Shown here: positions 55,656 through 64,000 of the stretch, piece by piece
Numbering within the stretch: position 1 is the first letter of the stretch
How the letters are laid out: each line of letters starts with the position of its first letter
Origin: Leptolyngbya iicbica LK
GTDB lineage: Bacteria > Cyanobacteriota > Cyanobacteriia > Phormidesmidales > Phormidesmidaceae
Direction: 5' to 3'
Assembly (NCBI RefSeq): GCF_004212215.1
Contig: NZ_QVFV01000004.1
Coordinates: 186,001-250,000 of the forward strand
DNA: 64,000 bases
Program-made: the position numbers and the translations under genes
Notes under the pieces: generated by a model
What the model was told of the DNA's origin: nothing
The model's database searches: none
Seen by the model: only the letters and a program-made list of their open reading frames with translations

Positions 55656-55684
55656 ACTTTTCCGCGATCGCGGAAAAGTCTTTT
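55656..55684 (+). terminator. perfect 24-bp palindrome centred on HIP1, probable terminator
   Basis: ACTTTTCCGCGA and TCGCGGAAAAGT are complementary throughout (55656-55679), so the central HIP1-like CGCGATCGCG is the middle of a perfect palindrome. It begins 18 bp after the STAS gene stop and is followed by CTTTT. It is thus a probable intrinsic terminator, and also the most symmetric site in the window. Confidence 0.8.
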
Positions 55685-56056
55685 CGATAGTTACGGATGC
55701 AGCAAGCACATTGCATCAGGGTGGGATGGCTGTGTGAGTGATCCCATGACCTGTACGGCCACGCACCTGATACAGTTGCAGATGTCACTTGGTGTTCCAG
55801 TTGAGCGCTACTACAGCTGGGTGTGGTCATGGGTGATTGCTGAGTTGCCTCAATAGCTAACGGCGACGAGATCAGCGATCGCTTTAACGCTTCAGCCTTG
55901 ACCGTAGCCTACTCCTGCGTGGTGGCCTGCTGTGCATTGAGCCTTGGGCGACTCACGTTTTACTAAGCTTTTTGAAGCGAAGTGCTGATTCATGTTGGGC
56001 TTCGTCACAGTAGAGTGAACAGGCAGCGCGCGATTTACAGCGGGAGCAAACAGGTC
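55685..56056. other. spacer, no gene seen
   Basis: 372 bp between the STAS-gene palindrome and the GvpG-like gene. Frames are short and unsupported. GGGAG at 56042-56046 is the probable ribosome-binding site for the next gene. A promoter for it is expected here. Confidence 0.5.
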
Positions 56057-56332
56057 ATGGTTTTGCGTTTACTCTTAGCCCCAATCACAGGGCCATTTAC
56101 CGGGGTCACCTGGATTGCTGAAAAAATTCTCGACCAAGTCGAAGATCAAACTGATGAGCTGGAGGCGCTGCAGAAGCAACTGCTGACCCTGCAACTCGCG
56201 TTTGATATGGGTGACATTCCTGAAGCAGAGTTTGAAGACGAAGAAGAAGAGCTGCTCTTGCGTATTCAAGCCATTCAAGATGAGCGCGCCGCTGAGCAAG
56301 CCGAAGCTGAGGCTGTGGACGAGGAACTCTGA
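56057..56332 (+). CDS. gas vesicle protein GvpG-like
   Basis: About 91 residues from ATG at 56057 (MVLRLLLAPITGPFTGVTWIAEKI). GGGAG lies 10 bases upstream. The pattern LLLAPITGPFTGVTWIAEKILDQV, then LEALQKQLLTLQLAFDMGDIPEAEFEDEEEELLLRIQAI matches GvpG (xxPxxGPxxGxxWxAExI, followed by the acidic helix). GvpG is an essential assembly factor in gas-vesicle operons. Here it stands alone: no gvpA, gvpC, gvpF/L or gvpN is in the window. It may be a residual or re-purposed gene, or a member of a split cluster elsewhere. Confidence 0.8.
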   Translation: MVLRLLLAPITGPFTGVTWIAEKILDQVEDQTDELEALQKQLLTLQLAFDMGDIPEAEFEDEEEELLLRIQAIQDERAAEQAEAEAVDEEL

Positions 56333-56558
56333 TTGGATGCAGGTGCTACATCAGTCAATCGGCTTTTCAACCAGTCAGGAACGGCTGGGTAATGAGAAGG
56401 CGATTGAGGAACGAAACCGGATCGTTGAGACAGGTATCCTGCCAGACTATTTTCTTGTTTGAATATCGGTGCTTTGAATGTCAGCGGGTGAACTGTCGTC
56501 TCTGGAACCTGAGGCATTGTCGATAAAAAGCTCGCGCCAAAGCTCTCGTGACGGGTGG

Positions 56559-56822
56559 CTACTGCATCATAAATGGGGTCTCATAGACGCGAACAATTCG
56601 GAACTGGAGAGAGGTTGTCTGTTGTTGCCAGGTTAGTTTATCGATGACGACGTCGGCATGGGCTTGCCAATGCTCGTTGACTAAGCAGAGTGGAACATCG
56701 ATCGGAAATATACGATAGCCATGTTTGTTGACTTCGTGGCGACTCCCAAGCTCCAGCACGGCTGGATATCCTTTGGCAGTTTTGAGTTTAAGAATGCTGT
56801 TGACTTGGCAGGGCATTCCCAT
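56559..56822 (-). CDS. DUF2584 family protein
   Basis: An 87-residue protein that matches the small cyanobacterial DUF2584 family: MGMPCQVNSILKLKTAKGYP, VLELGSRHEVNKHGYRIFPIDVPLCLVNEHWQAHADVVI, and DKLTWQQQTTSLQFRIVRVYETPF. The fold looks beta-rich. Function is unknown. It faces the GvpG gene convergently, with 226 bp between their stops, and lies beyond the thrC gene (162 bp). Confidence 0.85.
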   Translation of the reverse strand: MGMPCQVNSILKLKTAKGYPAVLELGSRHEVNKHGYRIFPIDVPLCLVNEHWQAHADVVIDKLTWQQQTTSLQFRIVRVYETPFMMQ

Positions 56823-56984
56823 AGAGGAGTTTCCTCAGCTGAAGATTAGGTGGCCGATTCCCATGCATGGATGACCGCTGTCATCGCGATCGCACCCGTC
56901 CTCAGGTATGTTACGGCGAAGAGTGGTCACTCGGTCAAGTGCGCTTCTCGGCTAACTTTTCTGAACTGGAGGGTGGCACCGAAT

Positions 56985-58376
<1,392 letters not shown>

Positions 58377-58554
58377 CAGTTGTCATTATGTTCCGAGTTA
58401 GCACCTCAGGGCTAGGGGGTAAGCCGTGAAGGTTGACTGGAGAGGTAAAAAATCAGTGTCTCAGGCTACTAAAAGCAAGATTGGAATGGTTGCATGGTTG
58501 CATTAAGGCCCTGAAAGGCAGCAGCAAGGTCAGGCTAATGAAGAGCCGGGGTGG

Positions 58555-59424
58555 TTAGAGACATCGGCGGGGGTACACAACCTCGACGTTGACGGCGTAT
58601 GCTTTGGCCTCATTGTCATTGGGGAGCCGGTATTGGCCAGTACGCACCCAGTCTTCTGCTTGTTCGTCCAAAATGGCGTATCCGGTCGAGCTGACGACTT
58701 CTGGCAAGCGCCGAAAGTTGCCCACCTCATCGACGACGACCATCAGCGTTCCCCGCAGCGGCGGCGCATCTAAACAGGCGGCTCCTAATTCATAGGGGAG
58801 CTGTAATGGGTCGGCGAGGGACGGCACAGTTTGTCCCGGCACCGTCCAAGCGTCATAGATGCTTAAGGCTTGAACGGGATTTTCTTCTAAATCAAAGTGT
58901 TGGGTGCCGTCGTATTGATACTCACCAGGATCTTGCAAACGCTCCTGGAGGGTCGGCGGGGGCGGAGGTGTTGTCAGCCCGGGCGAACCAGGTTCTGGAG
59001 GCAGCTCACCTACCGGATCTGGCCCTGGTGCTCTCGGTTCCGTCCTGGGCTCGGGTGATGTTGGCGGGGGCGTATCGATGGGTGGTGGTGGCGCATTGGT
59101 CGGTGAGGGCGGGGGGACGGGCGATCGCTCCACCACTGGTCGGGATAGGTCTTGCGGCTCAGACCCAGAGGTCTCGACAGGCCGCTCAGTAGGAGGCCGC
59201 AGAGTGTCACTGGGCAAAATGGCGACATCCATTGTCGCGGTGGCTTCTGGCTCTGGCGGAGCGGGTGGGGCGGGGCGGATTTCTGGCTCTGGCCAGGGCA
59301 ATCCCAATACAATGCCGTGGGCCAGTACAGACAACGCCACTACGGCCAAAAAGTAACGCGATCGCGTCTTGATAAGTTGTTGGGAACTGAGCTGAGCCAC
59401 CAAGTTGACCTGCACTGCTATCAC
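58555..59424 (-). CDS. TonB-like energy-transducing protein
   Basis: A 289-residue protein from GTG at 59424 (MIAVQVNLVAQLSSQQ). One membrane span near the start (YFLAVVALSVLAHGIVLGLP) is followed by a Pro-rich periplasmic linker (PAPPAPPEPEATA, then PPPPIDTPPPTSPEP). A TonB-C-like terminal domain (about residues 200-289) follows, with PPLRGTLMVVVDEVGNFRRLPEVVSSTGYAILDEQAEDWV and the end VEVVYPRRC. TonB transfers proton-motive energy to outer-membrane receptors. No exbB, exbD or receptor genes are nearby. Cysteines at both ends of the last domain could form a disulfide. Confidence 0.88.
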   Translation of the reverse strand: MIAVQVNLVAQLSSQQLIKTRSRYFLAVVALSVLAHGIVLGLPWPEPEIRPAPPAPPEPEATATMDVAILPSDTLRPPTERPVETSGSEPQDLSRPVVERSPVPPPSPTNAPPPPIDTPPPTSPEPRTEPRAPGPDPVGELPPEPGSPGLTTPPPPPTLQERLQDPGEYQYDGTQHFDLEENPVQALSIYDAWTVPGQTVPSLADPLQLPYELGAACLDAPPLRGTLMVVVDEVGNFRRLPEVVSSTGYAILDEQAEDWVRTGQYRLPNDNEAKAYAVNVEVVYPRRCL

Positions 59425-59552
59425 CGCTGGGAAGGTTGTCAGCCAGGGTGGCTGATCCTGTCGGTCTCTTCCACGATAGCGAGGTGGGTAGCGGTGCGAT
59501 CGCGGGGCAGACAGTTCCCACAGTGACCATCGCGGACTGAAGCAGGCTTACC

Positions 59553-60032
59553 TTACTCGACCACAATGCGCTCGGGTTCTCCCTCCACATGGACGCGAAA
59601 GACGATCGCCCGCGCCCCCTCGGGGCCACCGCGCGGGGCATGTTCAGCTTCAGGAGCAATGACGAGGGCATCGCCCGCCTGCACCATGCGTTCCGGTTGG
59701 CCTTCTTCCACGTGTATGGCGGAACCTTCGATGATGTACACAAATTCTTCGCCAGGATGATAGTGGGGCGGCACTTCGGCGTTGGGGGGAATCACCACGT
59801 CGGAGATAATCACCTCCAGCCCCTCCGCCCCGGACAACGCCTGCCGCAGCATCTCGTTAGAGCCGGGGGGCGGATAAAACGCCGGGGGAGCCTCCGTGGC
59901 TGCTGCGGTGTCGGGCGGGTCGGACGCGCCCGGCTCACAGACCTCTGGTTGGGTAGGTTCGGGGCTGGCGACTGGAGGAGCCGAGCAAGCGGTGATGAGT
60001 AAAGCAGAAAGCGCGATCGCCCAGGTTTTCAT
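59553..60032 (-). CDS. cupin-domain lipoprotein
   Basis: A 159-residue protein. The signal ends at a lipobox (KTWAIALSALLITACSAPP), so it should be a lipid-anchored, extracytoplasmic protein. A cupin domain (about 55-155) has EVPPHYHPGEEFVYIIEGSA with the metal-binding His residues, DALVIAPEAEHAP with another His, and RVHVEGEPERIVVE. The reaction is unknown; many bacterial cupins of this kind are quercetinase-like or simply ligand-binding. It is leftward and adjacent to the TonB-like gene (128 bp), but no functional link is evident. Confidence 0.9.
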   Translation of the reverse strand: MKTWAIALSALLITACSAPPVASPEPTQPEVCEPGASDPPDTAAATEAPPAFYPPPGSNEMLRQALSGAEGLEVIISDVVIPPNAEVPPHYHPGEEFVYIIEGSAIHVEEGQPERMVQAGDALVIAPEAEHAPRGGPEGARAIVFRVHVEGEPERIVVE

Positions 60033-60096
60033 GGTGTTTTCCTCAGCGGGGCAAAAGTTGCCTCACAGCATAGCCTCACCTGGGGTCAAACGATGA

Positions 60097-60336
60097 TCAC
60101 TGGACGGGAGCTACTGCATTATTTTGCAGGCGTTCGCTCAGCCACAGTTTAATCACCGCATCGCGTTCTACGCCCAGACGCTGGGCTTCGCGATCGAGGG
60201 CCGCGATCATCCATTGCGGAAAGCTGATTTCCACGGATCGCGCTGCTAACTCTGGGCGTTTGAGGGTCGAGAGATCAAAATGCTCCAATACGTCTTCGCC
60301 ATCATCAAATTGGCGGTCTAAATCTTCAGCGTTCAT
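60097..60336 (-). CDS. orphan BrnA-like (CopG/RHH) antitoxin
   Basis: About 79 residues from ATG at 60336 (MNAEDLDRQFDDGEDVLEHF). AGGAAGAGGAAA lies just upstream. The layout is that of BrnA antitoxins: LDRQFDDGEDVLEHFDLSTLKRPEL, then the ribbon-helix-helix SVEISFPQWMIAALDREAQRLGVERDAVIKLWLSERLQ, which binds DNA. A BrnT ribonuclease toxin normally sits directly upstream, overlapping it; instead the upstream neighbour is the STAND/TPR ATPase, 62 bp away. No BrnT-like frame is seen in the interval. It might regulate in trans or be an antidote to a toxin encoded elsewhere. Confidence 0.8.
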   Translation of the reverse strand: MNAEDLDRQFDDGEDVLEHFDLSTLKRPELAARSVEISFPQWMIAALDREAQRLGVERDAVIKLWLSERLQNNAVAPVQ

Positions 60337-60398
60337 AGAGCGATATTTCCTCTTCCTGCTACCCAGCCACCCTCTTACCCTCACACCCAACTACCCTG

Positions 60399-62741
60399 CT
60401 ACTCCTCGCCCCCTTCCAAAAGTGCCTGAAAGCGGGGATCGTGGCGAATTGTGTCAAAGTCAGGATCGGTCTTCGCCATCTCGCGATATCGGTCAGGCTT
60501 TAGATGAATGGCTTGTGCTAACCAAGAACAGGCTTGATTAGAATCACTCAACAGCCCGTAAGAGCAAGCCATATCGTAAGTAGCTCCGGCATGGTTCTTG
60601 TCAATCTCTAAAGCCTTTTTGCAACTTTCGATCGCTTCATCAGCAAGTTTTAGATGAAGCAGAGCAATGGCTTGACCATCCCAGATATCAGGATCGGTGG
60701 AGTTGATCACTAGGGCAGCACTATAGGCGGTGATCGCCTCTTCATAGCGGCCTAAATTGCACAGCGCAACGCCTTTGTTGTTCAGCGCTGCGTGGCGGTC
60801 GGGTTTGATTTTCAGGGCCGCGTCATAGGCCGCGATCGCCTCTTTATAGCGTCCTAACCAACTTAATGTATTTCCTTTTTCGGAGAGCGCTTCGAGGTAA
60901 TCGGGTTTGAGGTTTAATGCAGCGCTGTAGGTCTCGAGTCCTTCAGTAAGTTTCGCTAAGGCCTCTTCTTCACATCCTTTCTGTCGGAGATATAATGCTC
61001 GCCGAGCTAGCGCACTGCCTTTTTGATAAAGTGCTTCGTGGCGTAAGTTAGGGCTGACAATCGCTAAGATGGTGTCCAAAACAGAGATCTCCATAGCCCA
61101 ATGGGAAAGCACTTTTGGACGCACCTTCTTCAAAAACTGCCGTTGCTGGTAGCCCAACAACGGGTGCTCGTCTAATTCGAACTCTGCTCTAATCGCTTGA
61201 AACGGGATAGTCACAAGCTCACTTGCATCGTAAAAGTGAGCATTAAACATGTGAGTGGCAAAAGGCCGTTGGAAATCAACTTGTCCAGAAAAGAGCAAGT
61301 GATATAAGTACTCTGAACGCAGTTCTAGCCAGGCTGGATTCTTGTAATTGTCCTCTGGCGAGCTATGCGGCAGCACCATTGACTCTGATAAAGCGGCAAA
61401 ATAATCTGCCAAATTGCTGTGAATAGTTTCTAACTCATCGCGTTCTAACGATTGCCGAAAGACATCTCGTGCCACATCGTCCAGCCGCCAGCGTTTGCCA
61501 ATCGGTTCGGCAAACGAGAGTTGCGTCAGCCAGCCATAGCAGTTTTGCCCTTCATCCACCGCCGTCGCAAAATCCAGCCCTTGCTGCTCGGTCAAATAGC
61601 GAATTAGCTTGGAGTCAAACCAGCGACAGCAGGCCGCCAGTTGCACCACCCGCTTTTGCGTGTCGTTCAGTCCCTGCAACAGCAGCCGTACAATCTCTTG
61701 ATTGCCCTGGTCAAAGTCCAGCGTCCGCCCTTTCTCGCTCTGCTCCCGTATCCAGTTCAGGTAGTAGGGCAGCCCCCGCGTTACCCGACCGATATTGGCC
61801 ACCTGAGCGTCATCGGTCATGCCAATTTCCGCCAAATAAGCTTGCGTCTGCTCTGGCGTAAAGCGCTCCACCGTCAGGTCTCGCACCACATCCCGATCTT
61901 GGTGTAGCTTACGCCAGCCCTCCGTTTTCAATAGGCTGTGTCGCCCCGCCACCATCAGTCGCACACGCTGCGCCGATAGGTCGGTATTCCCCAGCAGCGT
62001 GCGCCACAGCCAGGTATCAATCACCCCCGGCACCTTCTCATAGGTATCCAGCACCAGCAGGATGGGTTGCTGGTTTGCCTGCTGGCTCAGCCCCTCAGCA
62101 AATGCCTGGGTCAGTTGCGGCAAGGGCTCCAGCATCAGCCGCTGCAAGGCTTGGTCGCGCTTTGTTGCTTTGTGCTGTTGCAACAGTTGTTGCAAACTAT
62201 CCTTCAGCGACAATCCGGCCACTGCTGCATCGATCCCTTTATCCACCAGCGCATTTGCCGCTTTTTTACCCGTTTCTGGCAGTGCCAACTCACCGAAAGT
62301 ATCGACCCCAAATTTCAGTAGTTGTTTAACCTGGGTCACCTGTTCCGGTGTCGCCGCGCCCCATCCCGCTGCTGCCTGGGTCGAGAGCTGATGTACGGTG
62401 TCAAAATACCGCTCATGGACTTCCCAAAACGGATCGCGGCTCCAGCTATCTTTGACGGCCAACTGCTCATACAGCTTCGCCATCAGCGGAATCGGCTCAT
62501 CAATGCCTTCCGTCAGGCCAAAGGACACCGTCGCAATCTTGGCAGTTTCCCCGTGGATTTCCTTAGCTTTGCGCGTCAGGGTCGATTTACCCACGCCCCC
62601 AATGCCCCAGGCATTAAAGACGGTGGGGCTATTCTGCGGTGATTTGAATGCAGCTTCCAAAGCAGCGAGAAAGTCTTCGGCTTCGGGACGCGAGACGTAG
62701 GGCTGCTGGGGCATAGAGGTCAGGTTGGGAAAAGCTGCCAC
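60399..62741 (-). CDS. STAND-type ATPase with C-terminal TPRs
   Basis: A 780-residue protein. The P-loop is NAWGIGGVGKSTLTRK (about residues 43-58) and the Walker-B-like region is QQPILLVLDTYEKVPG (about 236); the sensor region GLPYYLNWIREQSEKGRTLDF follows. This is an AP-ATPase/NB-ARC-like signalling switch. From about residue 575 to the end are tetratricopeptide repeats: GNTLSWLGRYKEAIAAYDAAL, GVALCNLGRYEEAITAYSAAL and AIALLHLKLADEAIESCKKALEI. Unlike many STAND immune proteins there is no obvious N-terminal effector domain, as the protein starts only about 40 residues before the P-loop. A shorter start at Met10 is possible. Confidence 0.88.
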   Translation of the reverse strand: MAAFPNLTSMPQQPYVSRPEAEDFLAALEAAFKSPQNSPTVFNAWGIGGVGKSTLTRKAKEIHGETAKIATVSFGLTEGIDEPIPLMAKLYEQLAVKDSWSRDPFWEVHERYFDTVHQLSTQAAAGWGAATPEQVTQVKQLLKFGVDTFGELALPETGKKAANALVDKGIDAAVAGLSLKDSLQQLLQQHKATKRDQALQRLMLEPLPQLTQAFAEGLSQQANQQPILLVLDTYEKVPGVIDTWLWRTLLGNTDLSAQRVRLMVAGRHSLLKTEGWRKLHQDRDVVRDLTVERFTPEQTQAYLAEIGMTDDAQVANIGRVTRGLPYYLNWIREQSEKGRTLDFDQGNQEIVRLLLQGLNDTQKRVVQLAACCRWFDSKLIRYLTEQQGLDFATAVDEGQNCYGWLTQLSFAEPIGKRWRLDDVARDVFRQSLERDELETIHSNLADYFAALSESMVLPHSSPEDNYKNPAWLELRSEYLYHLLFSGQVDFQRPFATHMFNAHFYDASELVTIPFQAIRAEFELDEHPLLGYQQRQFLKKVRPKVLSHWAMEISVLDTILAIVSPNLRHEALYQKGSALARRALYLRQKGCEEEALAKLTEGLETYSAALNLKPDYLEALSEKGNTLSWLGRYKEAIAAYDAALKIKPDRHAALNNKGVALCNLGRYEEAITAYSAALVINSTDPDIWDGQAIALLHLKLADEAIESCKKALEIDKNHAGATYDMACSYGLLSDSNQACSWLAQAIHLKPDRYREMAKTDPDFDTIRHDPRFQALLEGGEE

Positions 62742-62874
62742 AATTTTAGCTTTGGAGCGAAAACTCAGCAGCCCCCCTAGTCAGCAACCGCCGCACAGAT
62801 GATGAGAAGGGTGCGATATCGCGCCCCATCACCCGCAAGAAAGCTGACGGGGGCAATTGACCGCTGTGCTCGTC
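62742..62874. other. short spacer with a partial palindrome
   Basis: GGGTGCGATATCGCGCCC (62809-62826) is palindromic apart from one T-G pair. It lies between the STAND gene start and the vWA gene stop, both on the minus strand, and could be the vWA terminator, but no T tract follows. Confidence 0.45.
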
Positions 62875-63672
62875 CTACGTGCCAAAGCCGCCGAGAGAGG
62901 TTTGGCTAAAGCTGCCTGCACTCTGGCTGGCCCGCACCGCTGACTGAGAAAACAGCGCAAACGCCTGACGAATGTCGGTTTGGCTATTCCCCGGTGTCAA
63001 AATCCACTCATCGCGAATGCCCATCTCGCGAAACACTTGGTGAAAATCGGTATCACCGTCATCAATGCCCATCGCTGCAACGATGTGGTTCTCACTGCGC
63101 AGCATATCGTCCACAATCACCTTCACGTCCTTCGCAGCAGTGCGGCGCGAGTGGCAGTCGGCTCCGTCCGAAATAATCAGCGTGACCGATCGCGCCGGTA
63201 CCCCATTGTCGATAAACTCTTGGGTCTTGGCGAGCACCGTGCCCAACAGCACCACCGTCTGCTCGTACAGCGGCGTGCCCTGGCTGGGGTCGTAGTTTTG
63301 GCTATCCATCCGTACCGCCTGAGTCACGGGACAGTAGGGATAGAGCACGTGGCCGTTCAAATAGCGATTGTGGATCAAAATTTGTTCTTGTTGGGGGGAA
63401 GTCAGCAGGGCATCGAGCACGGTGTTGTGCCCGGCCCGCACCACGGCACTATTGCCCGCAAAGCGAATCGAGCCGGAATCGTCGGGCATCAGCGTCACGA
63501 GGACGACTTCGCTAGCCATCACGTCATCGACGGGGGTGCCCAGACCCGCCTGAATTTGCAGGCCAATGTCGGTCACGTTCAGCGCTTGCATCGCTGCCGC
63601 AGAGAGTGCGCCATCGTTGTGGGCGGATTGGAAGAGGTCGTTGATGTTGGGCGTGGAGTTGGTGGGGTTCAT
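62875..63672 (-). CDS. von Willebrand A-like protein
   Basis: A 265-residue protein. A vWA-like fold is indicated by VVLVTLMPDDSGSIRF, which supplies the DxSxS metal-ion site (DDSGS), a Thr region around HNTVLDALL, and LIISDGADCHSRR, with the Asp of the third metal-site segment. After these, LRSENHIVAAMGIDDGDTDFHQVFREMG continues the fold. The N-terminal segment TPNINDLFQSAHNDGALSAAAMQAL is helical and unfamiliar. No signal peptide or membrane segment; it should be cytosolic. A second frame of similar type lies just upstream, at the window edge, and the STAND gene is downstream. Confidence 0.8.
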   Translation of the reverse strand: MNPTNSTPNINDLFQSAHNDGALSAAAMQALNVTDIGLQIQAGLGTPVDDVMASEVVLVTLMPDDSGSIRFAGNSAVVRAGHNTVLDALLTSPQQEQILIHNRYLNGHVLYPYCPVTQAVRMDSQNYDPSQGTPLYEQTVVLLGTVLAKTQEFIDNGVPARSVTLIISDGADCHSRRTAAKDVKVIVDDMLRSENHIVAAMGIDDGDTDFHQVFREMGIRDEWILTPGNSQTDIRQAFALFSQSAVRASQSAGSFSQTSLGGFGT

Positions 63673-63875
63673 GGTGGTTTCCTGGTTGAGTAAGTGGAAA
63701 TGGGGCTAGGGGGCTGGGGATCGGGAGGGGCGAGGGGGCAAAGCGTAGTTGAGGAATTTGAGAGGAGGAGCGAAAGGGACAGGTTGACCATTTGCAGGCA
63801 TACAATCGGCTCCCCTGCTCCCGCGCTCCCCCGCTCTTCCCCAGATTCTGTAGCGTTGTCGACAAGAACCCGGCG
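63673..63875. repeat. purine/pyrimidine-biased low-complexity spacer
   Basis: About 200 bp rich in GGGAGGGGCGAGGGGG-type runs and CCCCTGCTCCCGCGCTCC-type runs. It looks like the low-complexity C/T and G/A tracts often found between cyanobacterial genes. It separates the two vWA-like frames and shows no gene. Confidence 0.6.
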
Positions 63876-64000
63876 TCAGCTCAGGTCGTCGGTCGATCGC
63901 ATAATCTGCATCCCGGCATCGGCAAAGCGCTGGAAGGCAGCATCGGCGGCATCGGTGAAGTCCACCACGCCGGGAACGACCACCGGAGACGAGCAATCTT
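63876..64000 (-). CDS. 3' end of another protein, vWA-like, cut by the window edge
   Basis: An open frame entering from the right edge and ending with TGA at 63876. The visible 41 residues read [20 protein letters not shown], then [20 protein letters not shown]. The compact hydrophobic-to-helix pattern is compatible with the last segment of a vWA domain, and its neighbour at 62875 is vWA-like, but identity cannot be settled from so little sequence. It is on the same strand as that neighbour. Confidence 0.55.
   Translation of the reverse strand, partial: DCSSPVVVPGVVDFTDAADAAFQRFADAGMQIMRSTDDLS

Overview
The window looks like chromosomal DNA of a cyanobacterium. The octamer GCGATCGC (HIP1) occurs throughout, in and between genes. 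Many genes belong to families that are cyanobacterial or plastid-linked: a CPP1-like protein, DUF751/Ycf33, DUF1995, DUF2584, DUF3143 beside a J-domain protein, the bicarbonate transporter BicA, cyanophycinase with cyanophycin synthetase, and ComFB. The many small cyanobacterial hypotheticals, a pentapeptide-repeat protein and a STAND/TPR ATPase suggest a larger-genome, Leptolyngbya-like lineage, but I cannot name the species. I saw no rRNA, tRNA, CRISPR array, insertion sequence or prophage.

Left third (1-20 kb): a DUF255 thioredoxin-like protein cut by the window edge, secreted and SLH proteins, a CPP1-like protein, an OmpR-type response regulator, an aldo/keto reductase, a YaaW / J-domain / DUF3143 cluster, a renalase-like flavoprotein, a RecD-like helicase, NAD-type glyceraldehyde-3-phosphate dehydrogenase and MsrA. 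A tight operon then encodes a SulP transporter, a tandem universal stress protein and BicA, all read leftward, which looks like an inorganic-carbon uptake module. A UPF0175/DUF3368 toxin-antitoxin pair lies upstream of it.

Middle (20-47 kb): an IscS-type cysteine desulfurase, RNase HI with an extra N-terminal segment, and small cyanobacterial proteins. A structured, repeat-bearing spacer leads into a YhcG/DUF1016 PD-(D/E)XK nuclease. Next come a sugar-binding lipoprotein downstream of lepA, a hybrid PAS/GAF histidine kinase convergent with tyrA, a pentapeptide-repeat protein, and an unrecognised 427-residue protein between the two longest non-coding stretches. These are followed by a GNAT acetyltransferase, a PilP-like membrane protein, CrcB, DUF1995 with a second cysteine desulfurase, ComFB, a Dam-type adenine methylase and the ycf33-rbfA-GH3 cluster.

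Right third (47-64 kb): a TPR protein, RecQ, cyanophycinase and cyanophycin synthetase (turnover and synthesis of the nitrogen reserve cyanophycin), a STAS protein, an isolated GvpG-like gas-vesicle protein, DUF2584, threonine synthase, a TonB-like protein, a cupin lipoprotein, and an orphan BrnA-like antitoxin below a STAND ATPase with TPRs. At the edge are two von Willebrand A-like proteins, the outer one cut off.

Most of the window is ordinary housekeeping sequence. The least explained parts are the repeats before the DUF1016 nuclease, the STAND/vWA/antitoxin group at the right edge, the unknown gene at 35.2 kb with its long leader, the isolated gvpG, and two unlisted small membrane ORFs. 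All family calls come from reading motifs by eye; no database search was run.
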